Positions 1 to 9,844 of a stretch of 64,000 nt of DNA are shown here, piece after piece. The position numbers and the translations under genes are program-made. The stretch's first letter is position 1. The number at the start of each line of letters is the position of its first letter. The notes beneath the pieces are model-generated. The model was not told where the DNA came from and ran no database searches. It worked only from the letters and a program-made list of their open reading frames with translations. Source of the DNA: Promethearchaeota archaeon (GTDB lineage Archaea > Asgardarchaeota > Lokiarchaeia > Sigyniarchaeales > SOKP01); assembly GCA_016840165.1 (NCBI GenBank), contig JAEOSU010000072.1, forward strand, positions 270,566 through 334,565. Direction: 5' to 3'.

Positions 1-2
1 TA

Positions 3-1982
3 TTATTCACGCTTATTATGAACTAATCCTTCACTTTCCAACACACTACTCACGTTTTCTTGATTCATGTTGCTTATGTGATAGTACAATGCATTGGACG
101 CTTCTGCAAATTTTTTATTGATTCCAAGTTTCACATCTGTCGCTTCCGTATCAATTATTATCATATCGATGCCATTTTTTGTTATTTCCTTGCCAATATT
201 CATTATATCTTTAATTGGATCTTTAAAAAATACATTTCCTCGGGCATCAGAAATAAGAATAATCAATGGGATATATCCTGTACTCTTTCTCTTTTCTTCA
301 AGAGCAATATTTAAGGCTTTACTTAAACCTGTGACCAATGGGGTTGTACCCCCCGTTGGGACCTCTTTTAATAACTTATATGCTAAATCAGTACTTCTTG
401 TTGGAGGTAGAATTACTTCAGCATCATCTCCTCGGAAAACCACCAAAGATACTTTATCACGGTATACATAATTAGATTGGAGTAGAGAAAAAATTACCCC
501 TTTTACAGCTTGCATTCTATCGTTTGCACCCATTGAACCGGAAGCGTCGACACAAAAAATAATTAAGTAGCTAGATTTCCCAATCCTTCTTTTAACGTGT
601 ATATGCTCTTCTCTAACTTTTAATTTGTCACCATTTTTAACTGCTTCTTTATTCTCAGATTCTAATGCTGCTGTGTTAAGAGTTTGTAATACTGCGATGT
701 CTGCAGAACTTGTAAAATTGAAATTTTTAGGCTTTTGACCACTAATATATTTTCCTTTCTTATCTTGGGTAGGATGGAGTAATCTTTGTCCGGAAGTATT
801 CATTTGCTTTTTCATTCTTTTCTTTTCCAAAACTCTATCTGCATTAATGGATGTATCGATGTCAAAAGTTCGTTCTTTTATATTATTAATCATTTTTTCA
901 TTAATTTCCTTTGAATCAGGGGGAAGAGTAGCTTGTTCTTCTAGTTGCTGCTCCTCATTAAACATCTTATCGATTTCCTCTTCATCGATAACATTTTCTT
1001 CAAAGGGAAGTTTTCTTAAACGGTGAGCTAAAGCTAACTTAGCTGCAATTTTAATGTCATCATCAACTACTTCTTTCCTTCCATTAAAGGCCGCAATTGT
1101 TTTAGCAGTTATGTTAATGGTAATATCTGCGCGATGACTATCAATCTCTAATTGTACAGAAAGTTGAGCGATTTTCTTTAGTTGCTCTTCTGAAATTTGA
1201 ACATTATCAATAATTTTGCGAGCATTCACAATTTTTTCTCTCAAAATTTTTTGCTCATGCTCGAATCTATCGTGGAACTCATGAGGATCAATGTGATATT
1301 GCTCAGAATATTTAATTATTAGAACGCGCTTATCAATATCTAATATTGGTTTTGCTTCTACACTTAGACCAAATCGATCTAAAAGCTGGGGTCGTAAATT
1401 TCCTTCTTCGGGATTCATTGTTCCAACTAAAATAAAGTTGGAGGGATGATGAATACTTATTCCTTCACGTTCAATTATGTTTATCCCCATGGCGGCACTG
1501 TCTAATAACACATCTGCAACATTATCCGCAAGCAAGTTAACTTCGTCAATATAGAGAATATTCCTATTCGCTTCAGCTAAAATTCCTGGTTCAAGAGCTT
1601 TTAATCCCTCTTCTAAAGCTTTTTTTATATCTATAGTTCCAACCACTCTATCTTCGGTTGCATTAATAGGGAGATTGATTACTCTCATCTTTCGTGATTC
1701 TATGTCACTTTCATCTAATTTATTTTCGATAATTTTATGTTGACACGCATGACATGATTCTTTTAAATTATCAGGATTACAATTGAAAGGACAATCTTTA
1801 ATAATTTTGATTTCGGGGAGTAAATCTGCCAATGCTCTGACTGCAGTTGATTTTGCTGTTCCTTTCGTTCCTTTAATTAGTACACCTCCAATTTTAGGAT
1901 TGATCGCATTTAAAATCAGCGCAAGTTTCATTAAATCTTGTCCTACTATTGCAGTAAAAGGATATGTTTTAAAGTGAGTCAT
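3..1982 (-). CDS. Fused magnesium-chelatase-like AAA+/VWA protein (BchI-BchD type)
   Basis: This is a 659-residue protein with an N-terminal AAA+ module and a C-terminal von Willebrand A domain, the arrangement of fused ChlI/ChlD chelatase subunits. Walker A is GTKGTAKST at residues 38-46 and Walker B is LYIDEVNLL at about 142-150. Four cysteines (64, 68, 77, 80) sit in an insert after the first helix and probably bind a metal. The MIDAS motif DASGS is at 479-483. A charged acidic linker joins the halves at about 330-400. The family powers insertion of Mg or Co into tetrapyrroles, but stand-alone members without the large catalytic subunit also act as MoxR-like chaperones. No CobN/BchH gene lies nearby, so the substrate is unknown. 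The stop codon is just inside the window edge, so the gene is complete. Confidence 0.9.
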   Translation of the reverse strand: MTHFKTYPFTAIVGQDLMKLALILNAINPKIGGVLIKGTKGTAKSTAVRALADLLPEIKIIKDCPFNCNPDNLKESCHACQHKIIENKLDESDIESRKMRVINLPINATEDRVVGTIDIKKALEEGLKALEPGILAEANRNILYIDEVNLLADNVADVLLDSAAMGINIIEREGISIHHPSNFILVGTMNPEEGNLRPQLLDRFGLSVEAKPILDIDKRVLIIKYSEQYHIDPHEFHDRFEHEQKILREKIVNARKIIDNVQISEEQLKKIAQLSVQLEIDSHRADITINITAKTIAAFNGRKEVVDDDIKIAAKLALAHRLRKLPFEENVIDEEEIDKMFNEEQQLEEQATLPPDSKEINEKMINNIKERTFDIDTSINADRVLEKKRMKKQMNTSGQRLLHPTQDKKGKYISGQKPKNFNFTSSADIAVLQTLNTAALESENKEAVKNGDKLKVREEHIHVKRRIGKSSYLIIFCVDASGSMGANDRMQAVKGVIFSLLQSNYVYRDKVSLVVFRGDDAEVILPPTRSTDLAYKLLKEVPTGGTTPLVTGLSKALNIALEEKRKSTGYIPLIILISDARGNVFFKDPIKDIMNIGKEITKNGIDMIIIDTEATDVKLGINKKFAEASNALYYHISNMNQENVSSVLESEGLVHNKRE

Positions 1983-2104
1983 TTTTAATCGTTTTGACTT
2001 ATAGATTCAAACTTAATATTTTTTTATTATTTTTTCATACTCTATAAAAATTAGCAAATAATCGTTAAAAAAATTACTTTTTTTAAAATATAATTTTACA
2101 TAAT

Positions 2105-2710
2105 CTATGTTCTTTCCATCTTCAGCTCATTTTTGAGCTCTTGATAAAATCGATCTATAATCTCATGTCGTTTTTGAGCAAACTCTTTTGATATATCTAA
2201 AAAAAGTTGTTCTATTAGTATCAGAATCTTATTCTCAAGATGCTTAAGGACATCTTGAATCGTTCCATCCATTCTTGTTGTATAACCTATGGTTCTATAT
2301 AAACCAATCGCTCCGAGGGCATCTAATTTATCCACATCTGACAAAATTTTAGCTTCGAGGGTTTTTGGGAGTTTCTGACTTGAAAAGGAGTGAGCATGAA
2401 TACAATGAATTATATTCTCAAAGTCAGTTTTGATAAATATAAAATCTATAGTTTGAAGGTATTTTGATGCTAAATTTGCCGAAATCTCAGCATGATTTTT
2501 ATTTCTATGTTTAAAATCCTCAGAAAATCTGCCAATATCATGTAAAAGGGCAGCAATTTCTAAGACAAACAAGTTTGCACCCAACTTTTTGCCAATTTCG
2601 ATGCACATATGATGCACACGTTCAGTATGACCATAACCGTGAATATCATCATAAGGAATGTGTTTAAGAGTATAGTTCTTAATCTCTTCTAAGAGTTCTT
2701 GTTGATTCAT
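2105..2710 (-). CDS. HD-domain metal-dependent phosphohydrolase
   Basis: This 201-residue protein has the HD signature: His28 in HTERV, the His57-Asp58 pair in LLHDIGR, later histidines in HAEIS and HAHSF, and a distal Asp in SDVDKLDALG at about 125-127. These residues normally coordinate a divalent metal for phosphate-ester hydrolysis. The length fits small stand-alone YedJ-like HD hydrolases acting on nucleotides or similar substrates. The exact substrate cannot be told. It stands alone, with AT-rich spacers of about 100 bases on both sides. Confidence 0.85.
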   Translation of the reverse strand: MNQQELLEEIKNYTLKHIPYDDIHGYGHTERVHHMCIEIGKKLGANLFVLEIAALLHDIGRFSEDFKHRNKNHAEISANLASKYLQTIDFIFIKTDFENIIHCIHAHSFSSQKLPKTLEAKILSDVDKLDALGAIGLYRTIGYTTRMDGTIQDVLKHLENKILILIEQLFLDISKEFAQKRHEIIDRFYQELKNELKMERT

Positions 2711-2818
2711 TGATCTTAATTAGTAAATTGTTAATCAATTTGAATAGTTAATATAAAAAATAAAAGTAAAATAGATTAAATAAAGCTAGAATTTATTTTT
2801 AATCTTAAAAGAAATGGT

Positions 2819-4504
2819 TTAAACTTCTTCTCCTCTTCTTCTCGCTTCTATCTCCTTAAGATCTTTCCTTAAAACTTTACCTACTAATGTTTCAGGAAGT
2901 TCTTTTCTAAATTCTATGAATTTAGGAATTTTATAAGGTGCTAAGACTTGACGGCAAAATTCCTTTATCTCTGCCTTCATTTCATCAGATTCTTTATACC
3001 CATCCTTAAGTACAATATAGGCTTTCACTTTTTCGCTCCCAGGAAGGTTGGGATCGGGAAGTCCAATAACTGCTGCGTTCTCTATAGCTTCATTTTCAAA
3101 TAGGACATCTTCAAGTTCTCTTGGATATACCTTGAATCCACTAACATTTATCATGTCTTTCTTTCTGTCAACAATGTAGAAATATCCGTCCTCGTCCATT
3201 TTAGCAATGTCTCCAGTCAATAACCAACGATTTTTAATCTGGTTATCAGTTTCATCTGGTTTATTCCAATATCCTTTCATTACTTGAGGTCCCTTTATAA
3301 TAATTTCTCCAGCTTCTCCAAGAGGAACAGATTGAGTATAATCATCAATTTTAACAATTTTAACCTCAGTGTCGGGAATTGGCATACCCACAGAACCTAC
3401 TTTTCGTTCTCCCTTAAATGGATTAGTATGGGTAACCGGTGAGGATTCAGTCATTCCATATCCCTCAAGAATTATTGCCCCAGTTCTTTCTTCAAATTCT
3501 TTCAATACTTCAGGAGGCATAGGTGCCGCACCAGTATTACAAACCCGAATAGATCTTAAATCTTTCGCATAATCTTCAAGATCATCCCTTTCTAATAATC
3601 GCATATACATTGTAGGAACTCCAGGAAACATCGTTGCATTTGTAGTTTTAATTATTTCGAAGAGAGACTTTTGATCCCGAGGATCTGGGTTAAGTGCGAT
3701 AGTAGAGCCTATTAATACATGCAGATTCATACACACGGTTTGTCCATATATATGAAAAAGTGGAAGATTTGTTAGAATGGTTTCCTTTCCCTCTCGTAAT
3801 TCACCTACTCCCCATACATTGACAGCAACTGCATTTGATACAAGATTGTAATGAGTGAGCATCGCGCCTTTAGGTAAACCAGTAGTTCCACCTGTATATT
3901 GTAAGCATGCTATATCTTCTTTAGCGTTAGTTGTAAAAGCTGGGGGATTTGGTTTAGTTTCGTCAATTAGGTTTAATAACTGTTTTGTACCGGATATTTC
4001 AGGCGGATTTCTTTTTGACATAGGAGAGTAATCTAGTACATTGGTAATTATTACGTGCCTTAATCGAGTTCTGTCTCTAATTTTACTGATTTTTTCAATT
4101 TGATTATCCCATGCAATTATAACTTCTGCTCCGGAATCATTCAATTGGTAGGCCAACTCATGTTCTGTATGTAGAACACTACAAGCTGTGACTATCGCAC
4201 CTGCTTTTAATATTCCATAATAACTTATAATAAATTGAGGAAAATTTGGGATCATTATTGCCACGACATCCCCGTGTTTTACCCCGAGGTCTATTAAAGC
4301 AGTCGCCAATCTATCAGTAATATCATCTAATTTTTTATATGTAATTTTATTCTTCATAAACCAAATAGCAGTTCGGCCACCAAATTTATTTGCGGAATTC
4401 TTTAAGAATTCATATATATTAATCTCAGGATATTCAATGTGCGCTGGAACACCCTCATCATAGTTTTTTAACCATGGTTTTTGAGAATAAATATCTTCAC
4501 TCAT
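2819..4504 (-). CDS. Long-chain acyl-CoA ligase (AMP-forming, FadD-like)
   Basis: This 561-residue cytoplasmic enzyme activates a fatty or other carboxylic acid with ATP and CoA through an acyl-AMP. The phosphate-binding loop YTGGTTGLPKGAMLTH is at 203-218, followed by the GYGMTESSP adenylation motif and the C-terminal DRKKDMINVSGFKVYP hinge, with the catalytic Lys region near EFRKELPETLVGKVLRKDL. All core motifs are intact and the length is normal for the family. Chain-length specificity cannot be read from sequence. It is followed downstream by the HD gene on the same strand but with its own spacer. Neighbouring liv genes could supply branched acids, but that link is speculative. Confidence 0.93.
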   Translation of the reverse strand: MSEDIYSQKPWLKNYDEGVPAHIEYPEINIYEFLKNSANKFGGRTAIWFMKNKITYKKLDDITDRLATALIDLGVKHGDVVAIMIPNFPQFIISYYGILKAGAIVTACSVLHTEHELAYQLNDSGAEVIIAWDNQIEKISKIRDRTRLRHVIITNVLDYSPMSKRNPPEISGTKQLLNLIDETKPNPPAFTTNAKEDIACLQYTGGTTGLPKGAMLTHYNLVSNAVAVNVWGVGELREGKETILTNLPLFHIYGQTVCMNLHVLIGSTIALNPDPRDQKSLFEIIKTTNATMFPGVPTMYMRLLERDDLEDYAKDLRSIRVCNTGAAPMPPEVLKEFEERTGAIILEGYGMTESSPVTHTNPFKGERKVGSVGMPIPDTEVKIVKIDDYTQSVPLGEAGEIIIKGPQVMKGYWNKPDETDNQIKNRWLLTGDIAKMDEDGYFYIVDRKKDMINVSGFKVYPRELEDVLFENEAIENAAVIGLPDPNLPGSEKVKAYIVLKDGYKESDEMKAEIKEFCRQVLAPYKIPKFIEFRKELPETLVGKVLRKDLKEIEARRRGEEV

Positions 4505-4607
4505 ATTTTATTCACTTTATATGTCTTTATTTTTAATATAAAACGTATATTATCTTATTAATTTTATTTTAAATCAAAAAAAGATAAAAAGAAATTTTAT
4601 TACTAAC

Positions 4608-6200
4608 TTAAGTTTCTTTTATATTATCAATGGCTAATTCTGCAGCTTCACAAACATAATCACATTCATCATGAATCATTCCTTGTAATGCAGAAAGAAC
4701 CTCAGTAGAGTCTACTCCAAGCATTCCCAATGCTTCGGTGGCTCGCCATCGTACATCTTTATTTTTGTCGGATAAAGCTCTAATTAAGGACGGAATTGCC
4801 TTAGTAGCAAATAATCCTAATTTACCAATAGCAAGCGCTGCTTCTCTACGTACATTAGCTTTCTTATCAAGTAAAGCACCTTCTAAAGCATTAAGAGCAG
4901 CATTGGATTCCACTCCAATCTTTCCTAAAGTCCTCGCAACTTCTAGTCGTATATAATTTTTTTTACTATTCAATTGCGTGATAATGAAATTTATAGGTTC
5001 ATCTTTGTTTATACCAATTCCACCAATAGATGCAATTAATAGTACTTTTTGCTTGTTATTTAAATCGAATAACTTATGGAACCATAAATAATACCCCAAA
5101 CTAAGATATATGATATCTATTATTATAAATATTGCATATATTATTGAATAAAAAAACGATATAAAAGCAAAAATAGTCCCTAGACCCCCTAAATTCATTA
5201 AAACAAAAAGTAGGGGTAATCCTGGTGTAAATAGATAAATCATACTTAAAACTAATAAAACCCAAAAAATTGGAAATCGAATAGTTTGTTTACTAAAAAG
5301 AGGAATGTGAAACTCATCATAAGCTTTTATTATGGATGGGATAGCAGTTTCCCCGATGCTTCGCAGCGCATCAGTGGCTATACCTCGAACAGATTCTACT
5401 TTATCGTCTAATAAACCAGAGATTTTTTCTAAAACCTCGGGACTGGATATTTTTAATTCACCTAAAGTTTCAACCGCACATCTTCTAACGATAGCATTCT
5501 TATGCTTTAAGGAATCTAATAAATAAGGTAGGGTAGGTTCGCCAATTTGAGCAAGTGTAGATATTACCCTATTTCTTACCCTCCAATCATCATCACTAAG
5601 AGCATGAATGAGAGTAGGAATAGATTTTATAGTATTTTTTCCAATTCCACTTATTGCTTCTGCTGATGCGGTTCTTACAGTCCAATTCGGATCTCTCATG
5701 CTTTTTGTTAAATCAGGAATAACCTCAAAAGCATCAGGACCTAATAAACCTAATGATTTCGCAGATTCAGTGCGAACACTCTCATCTTTATCCTTTAATC
5801 CATTTTTTAATATATCTATACATTCTTCAGTAGCAACACAGATTCTTCCTAATGAATTAACCACTGAACTACGAATAGAAACTTCTTTCTCATTTATAAG
5901 ATCAGCTAATCTTGGAATGGATGGAGACGCTATATGCCCGATTTTACCCAGAGACCGAGCTGCCTCACGTCTTACGCTCCAATCTTCATCATTAAGATAT
6001 TTGGTTATTTTTGAAACTGCTTTTGGCCCAGCTTTTTCACCAAGCTCTCCGAGAACGAATATAGAATTAAAACGAATAGATCTTATTTCATTATCAACTT
6101 GCGTAACCACATCATCAATAACGGAAGGATCTTTTTCTATTCTTCCGAGAACTAGATCAATCCTTGCATCTCTTAATAATTGTTCTAAAGAAGCAGACAT
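4608..6200 (-). CDS. HEAT-repeat membrane protein, last cistron of the liv operon
   Basis: A 530-residue protein made of PBS-lyase-type HEAT repeats (recurring D-x-x-W-x-V-R-x-x-A-x-x-x-L-G units) in two blocks, residues 1-295 and about 385-525. Between them lie about three hydrophobic segments (roughly 309-325, 327-350 and 350-372). The two helical scaffolds would therefore both face the same or opposite sides of a membrane, depending on whether the segment number is even or odd. No catalytic motif is visible. Its start is only 11 bases after the livF stop, so it is probably co-transcribed with the importer. A scaffold or assembly role for the transporter is inference; the repeats themselves are clear. 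Confidence 0.85.
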   Translation of the reverse strand: MSASLEQLLRDARIDLVLGRIEKDPSVIDDVVTQVDNEIRSIRFNSIFVLGELGEKAGPKAVSKITKYLNDEDWSVRREAARSLGKIGHIASPSIPRLADLINEKEVSIRSSVVNSLGRICVATEECIDILKNGLKDKDESVRTESAKSLGLLGPDAFEVIPDLTKSMRDPNWTVRTASAEAISGIGKNTIKSIPTLIHALSDDDWRVRNRVISTLAQIGEPTLPYLLDSLKHKNAIVRRCAVETLGELKISSPEVLEKISGLLDDKVESVRGIATDALRSIGETAIPSIIKAYDEFHIPLFSKQTIRFPIFWVLLVLSMIYLFTPGLPLLFVLMNLGGLGTIFAFISFFYSIIYAIFIIIDIIYLSLGYYLWFHKLFDLNNKQKVLLIASIGGIGINKDEPINFIITQLNSKKNYIRLEVARTLGKIGVESNAALNALEGALLDKKANVRREAALAIGKLGLFATKAIPSLIRALSDKNKDVRWRATEALGMLGVDSTEVLSALQGMIHDECDYVCEAAELAIDNIKET

Positions 6201-6211
6201 TTTGATTCACC

Positions 6212-6925
6212 TTATATTCCTAAATAAACTTTTTTAATTCTTGGCTCTTTTACTAATTGCTCTTTTGTACCTCTCATCTCAATTTTGCCCTCTTCGAGCA
6301 CATGGATATTTTCACCTACCTCCATAGCGAGAGCTGCGTCTTGTTCAATCAATAGAGTTGTTGTACCTTCTTCTTTAATCTTATTTATCGCCTGAAAAAT
6401 AGTGTCTTTAATTTTTGGAGCTAATCCCAATGAGGGTTCATCTAATAATAAGAGTTTAGGATTAGCCATTAACGATCTTGCAATTGCGAGCATCTGTTGT
6501 TCACCGCCACTCAGAGTACCTGCTCTTTGTTTTTTTCTTTCTTTTAGTCGAGGGAATATTTCAAATATAAATTCCAGTAATTCATTATACTTTTGTTTGT
6601 CTTTAAGAGTATTAGCCCCTAAGTCAATATTTTCCATAACTGTCATATCATAGAATAATCTCCGTCGTTCAGGACAGTGAGCTATCCCTCTCTTTGCTAT
6701 TTTATGAGGTTTCATACCATCAATTCGCTCTCCTAAAAATTCAATTTTACCACGATCAGGTTCTTCTAGTCCAGAAATTACTTTTAGAAGAGTAGATTTT
6801 CCGGCACCATTCGGACCTATTACGGCATCAAGAGCTTTTTCTTCAACTTTTAAGTTTATTTCTTCCAGTGCTCGTGCTTTTTCATAATAATGATATATTT
6901 TTTTCAATTCAAGCAAATCCTTCAC
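6212..6925 (-). CDS. livF: Branched-chain amino acid ABC transporter ATPase LivF
   Basis: A 237-residue ABC ATPase with Walker A GPNGAGKST, signature LSGGEQQMLAIARSL, Walker B LLLLDEPSLGLAP and the H-loop replaced by Q in LLIEQDAALAM, which is characteristic of the LivF clade. It pairs with LivG to energise import through LivH and LivM. It overlaps the end of livG by 17 bases, indicating translational coupling. Transported substrates of this family include branched-chain amino acids, other amino acids, amides and urea; the sequence does not decide. Confidence 0.94.
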   Translation of the reverse strand: MKDLLELKKIYHYYEKARALEEINLKVEEKALDAVIGPNGAGKSTLLKVISGLEEPDRGKIEFLGERIDGMKPHKIAKRGIAHCPERRRLFYDMTVMENIDLGANTLKDKQKYNELLEFIFEIFPRLKERKKQRAGTLSGGEQQMLAIARSLMANPKLLLLDEPSLGLAPKIKDTIFQAINKIKEEGTTTLLIEQDAALAMEVGENIHVLEEGKIEMRGTKEQLVKEPRIKKVYLGI

Positions 6926-7649
6926 CTCTTCCTAAATATGCTTCTAACACAATTTTGTTATTTGCAACTTCTTGGGGTGGGCCTTCGGCTATATATTTTC
7001 CTTGATGCATTGCTATCACCCTTGGAACTAAGTGCATCAATTCCCGTAATACATGTCCCGTCATAAAAACAGTTACTCCATCATCGTGCAATTTATTGAT
7101 CAAATCAGTAATTCCTTCTTGTTCTTCATGGGAAAGTCCGCTAAATGGTTCATCAAGCAAAAGAAATTGGGGATTAGTCCCAAGAGCTTTAGATATTTGT
7201 AGTTTTCGTAGATCTCCATGGGGAAGTATAATTGGAGGAATTCTAGCCTTATCAACTAAACCAGTTGATGCAAGTATTGTACTGGCATATTCCTCCACTC
7301 CATATTGTTTTGAGGCTTTTCGACTTCTCTTCGACAAGCAAGGAACGACTACATTATCGAGTAAAGTCATATAACGAAAATATCGCACTATTTGAAAGGT
7401 TCTAGCAATACCTAAATTTACAATCTTAAATGGCTTCATACCAGTTATGTCTTGACCATTAAATCTAATAGATCCTGAAGATGGCTTTTCTAAGCCAGAG
7501 ATCATGTTAAAGATTGTTGTCTTTCCTGCTCCATTTGGTCCAATAAGCCCAACAAACTCTCCACGATGTATTTCAAAGCTCATATCATTAACCGCTGTGA
7601 GTCCTGAGAATTTCTTAGTTAAATTCTTAACTTCTAATATAATTCCTAT
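6909..7649 (-). CDS. livG: Branched-chain amino acid ABC transporter ATPase LivG (non-ATG start)
   Basis: This ABC ATPase has Walker A GPNGAGKTT, a signature at HGDLRKLQISKAL (degenerate: normally LSxGxQ), and Walker B FLLLDEPFSGLSHEE. The first ATG (7583) would begin in the middle of the first beta-sheet. The conserved family N-terminus LEVKNLTKKFSGLTAVND is present in frame upstream with no ATG, GTG or TTG. The start given here is ATA at 7649, seven bases after a GAGGTG ribosome site. ATT at 7643 or ATA at 7640 are alternatives. Two other readings exist: deletion of one A from an eight-A run would give a GTG start, or an ATG overlapping the livM stop is followed two codons later by an in-frame TGA. 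The core identification is firm; the start is uncertain. Confidence 0.88.
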   Translation of the reverse strand: MGIILEVKNLTKKFSGLTAVNDMSFEIHRGEFVGLIGPNGAGKTTIFNMISGLEKPSSGSIRFNGQDITGMKPFKIVNLGIARTFQIVRYFRYMTLLDNVVVPCLSKRSRKASKQYGVEEYASTILASTGLVDKARIPPIILPHGDLRKLQISKALGTNPQFLLLDEPFSGLSHEEQEGITDLINKLHDDGVTVFMTGHVLRELMHLVPRVIAMHQGKYIAEGPPQEVANNKIVLEAYLGRGEGFA

Positions 7650-7660
7650 TTTTTTTCACC

Positions 7661-8713
7661 TCATCTTCCTAATAAAACTAACCAAAAATCTCTAAGGTGT
7701 TCTAATGCTGGTTTTAAAACTCCTTCAGATGCAAATCGAATGATTAAAATAAGTAGAATTGAAAAAATAAAGAGAGGTTCAGCAAAATCTACTAAAAATG
7801 CAAAAAATGGTATATTCGACAAAAACTCAGATATAAATACCAAAGCTTCACTTAAAAAAACAAATATAAAAGCTCCAAGAGCACCACCGGATATTGTGGC
7901 TAGACCACCTAAAGCTACCATAATTAATGCATAAAATGAATATAATGGTTGATATATTAAAGGATTTATCGCATTATTATACATAGCCCAAAGCGCTCCT
8001 GCTAAACCTGCAAATAAAGCACTTATCATAAATGCTATCACTTTATATTTAGTTGTATTAATACCTGAAGATTCTGATCCTCTCTCGTCATCTCGGATTG
8101 ATTTTAAAATAGTCCCTAAATTTGATTTTGTTAAACGGATCATGATAATTATTGATACGATCATAAAAATGAATACTACATAATATGAGACCGTAGCAAT
8201 CGGCGATATACTTGGCACACCAGGTATTCCCTCATCACCATGTAAAATGGGTTTTAAATCCCATAATCCGAACACCTGCCGGAATATAATGCCAATAACT
8301 AGTGTTGCTAAGGCTAAATAAGGTCCTTTCATTCTTAATGTCATATAACCAATAGCTAATCCTAATAATACAGCAACCAGAAGACTAATCCATATTGCAA
8401 TTGCCCAATGAAGATGATATGTCACTAAAAGTTCAGCAATAACATATCCAGAAATACCAAGAAAGATAGCATGCCCAAAACTTACTTTCCCTGTGAAACC
8501 AGCTAATAAATCCCAACTTGCGGCATAAATAGAATAAATCATGGCAAGCATGAATACTTTTAGGACATATGTATTAGTACTTACTAAGGGAAACAATGAT
8601 AGTCCTATCACGCAAAAAATTGTTAGACCCCCTTTAAATTCTCGCGCCCAACTTGCAAAATATTTTGGAAATCCAGATATTTTTTCCCGAACCTTATTAG
8701 TTTTATTCGACAT
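7661..8713 (-). CDS. livM: Branched-chain amino acid ABC transporter permease LivM
   Basis: A 350-residue integral membrane permease with about nine to ten hydrophobic helices and the LivM signature near GKVSFGHAIFLGISGY, plus the cytoplasmic coupling segment around SIRDDERGSESSGINTTKYKV. It pairs with LivH to form the translocation path. It lies 30 bases after livH, and its TGA overlaps an ATG that is out of use because of an in-frame stop two codons later, so coupling to livG is likely. The length is normal. Confidence 0.93.
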   Translation of the reverse strand: MSNKTNKVREKISGFPKYFASWAREFKGGLTIFCVIGLSLFPLVSTNTYVLKVFMLAMIYSIYAASWDLLAGFTGKVSFGHAIFLGISGYVIAELLVTYHLHWAIAIWISLLVAVLLGLAIGYMTLRMKGPYLALATLVIGIIFRQVFGLWDLKPILHGDEGIPGVPSISPIATVSYYVVFIFMIVSIIIMIRLTKSNLGTILKSIRDDERGSESSGINTTKYKVIAFMISALFAGLAGALWAMYNNAINPLIYQPLYSFYALIMVALGGLATISGGALGAFIFVFLSEALVFISEFLSNIPFFAFLVDFAEPLFIFSILLILIIRFASEGVLKPALEHLRDFWLVLLGR

Positions 8714-8743
8714 AAATTTTTCTACACTTTAATATTGATTTTT

Positions 8744-9619
8744 CTAATCAATTTCTTTTTTACCAAAAAGACCCCTTGGACGTATTATTAAAATTATAAT
8801 TAGAACTATTATTGGCATTAGAGTGGATATAACAGGATTAAGAAAGTAAGCTGTAAAAATTCTCACATACCCCAGAATAAAGGCACCAATTAAACTACCT
8901 TTAAGACTGCCCATGCCACCCAAAATAACTATAGCAATCGAATCTGTTAATACAACCCACCCAAGATAAGGAGCCACTCTATCTAATGGTGTATAAAGTA
9001 TTGCTGCTAACCCGGCTAAAAAAGCAGAGATCATAACCGTATACATTACAATTCTATCGACATTTATGCCCATCAAGCTTGCAGCTTCACGATCCTGGGA
9101 GACTGCTCTGACAGCCTTTCCTAATTTGCTTTTGCTAATAAAGAGCATTACAAGAGATATTATCACTATTGAAGAAACAATTAATATGATTTGGTGGAGT
9201 TGAATTGTAACATCAAAAAAATTAAAACTCATATCCCAGATGGTTGAAATATGTTTAGTTTCAGGTTCAAAAAGAACACCTACTAATTGTTCTGCAAAAA
9301 ATGCAAGAGCAAATGTACCAATCATAACACTTACTTCGTTTTCATGCAAGGGTTTTATCAATAGCAAATAGGTCAACATCCCAATTATAATAATGAAAAC
9401 TATTGCTATACCCATTCCTAATAAAAATGCAGTATCACCAAGATTGGGAGTAAGGGTTGACCATATCCAATAAAAAATATAACTAGCTAGAAGATAAAAG
9501 GCTCCTTGGGCCAAGTTCAAAATACGTCCAACTCCGTAAACCAATGAATAACCCAAAGAATATAAAGCATATATTAAGCTTTGAATTAAACCGAAGAATA
9601 AAAAATCTACAATGATCAC
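8744..9619 (-). CDS. livH: Branched-chain amino acid ABC transporter permease LivH
   Basis: A 291-residue permease with about eight hydrophobic helices. The family motif GRILNLAQGAFYLLASY is near residue 31, the EAA-like coupling loop AVSQDREAASLMGINVDR is near 175, and the conserved GGMGSLKGSLIGAFILG near 234. It is the first gene of the livH-livM-livG-livF-HEAT operon. A TTTAAAT box on the minus strand at about 9658-9664 lies some 40 bases upstream of the start and could be its TATA element. Confidence 0.93.
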   Translation of the reverse strand: MIIVDFLFFGLIQSLIYALYSLGYSLVYGVGRILNLAQGAFYLLASYIFYWIWSTLTPNLGDTAFLLGMGIAIVFIIIIGMLTYLLLIKPLHENEVSVMIGTFALAFFAEQLVGVLFEPETKHISTIWDMSFNFFDVTIQLHQIILIVSSIVIISLVMLFISKSKLGKAVRAVSQDREAASLMGINVDRIVMYTVMISAFLAGLAAILYTPLDRVAPYLGWVVLTDSIAIVILGGMGSLKGSLIGAFILGYVRIFTAYFLNPVISTLMPIIVLIIILIIRPRGLFGKKEID

Positions 9620-9772
9620 GTTAATTTATCAACTCGATAATTGATGTAATCAAAAGATTTAAACAAAATGTCCCATCTAATGACCATTTAATATTAAAAA
9701 TATTTGTTTTTATCCTATAAAAAGATTACTTTATTCTAGTTTGCTTCTAAACAATTTTTACAAATTGTGCCA

Positions 9773-9844
9773 ATATTTAAATACATCCTTATCAAAACTA
9801 GTTAATATCCAAAATTTATTTACAAAAATTTGTGAGAATTTAAT
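9773..9844 (+). promoter_or_regulatory. Putative TATA box and leader of the substrate-binding protein gene
   Basis: An AT-rich TATA-like stretch, ATATTTAAATACAT, lies at about 9773-9786. Archaeal transcription normally starts about 25 bases further on, giving a leader of roughly 35 bases with GTGAGAA just before the ATG. This is read by eye from base composition and spacing; no start site is proven. Confidence 0.4.

Noticed and set aside
9628..9645. ATCAA-N8-TTGAT dyad just upstream of livH
   Set aside because: Five-base arms are expected often by chance in DNA this AT-rich; no second copy is seen near livK.
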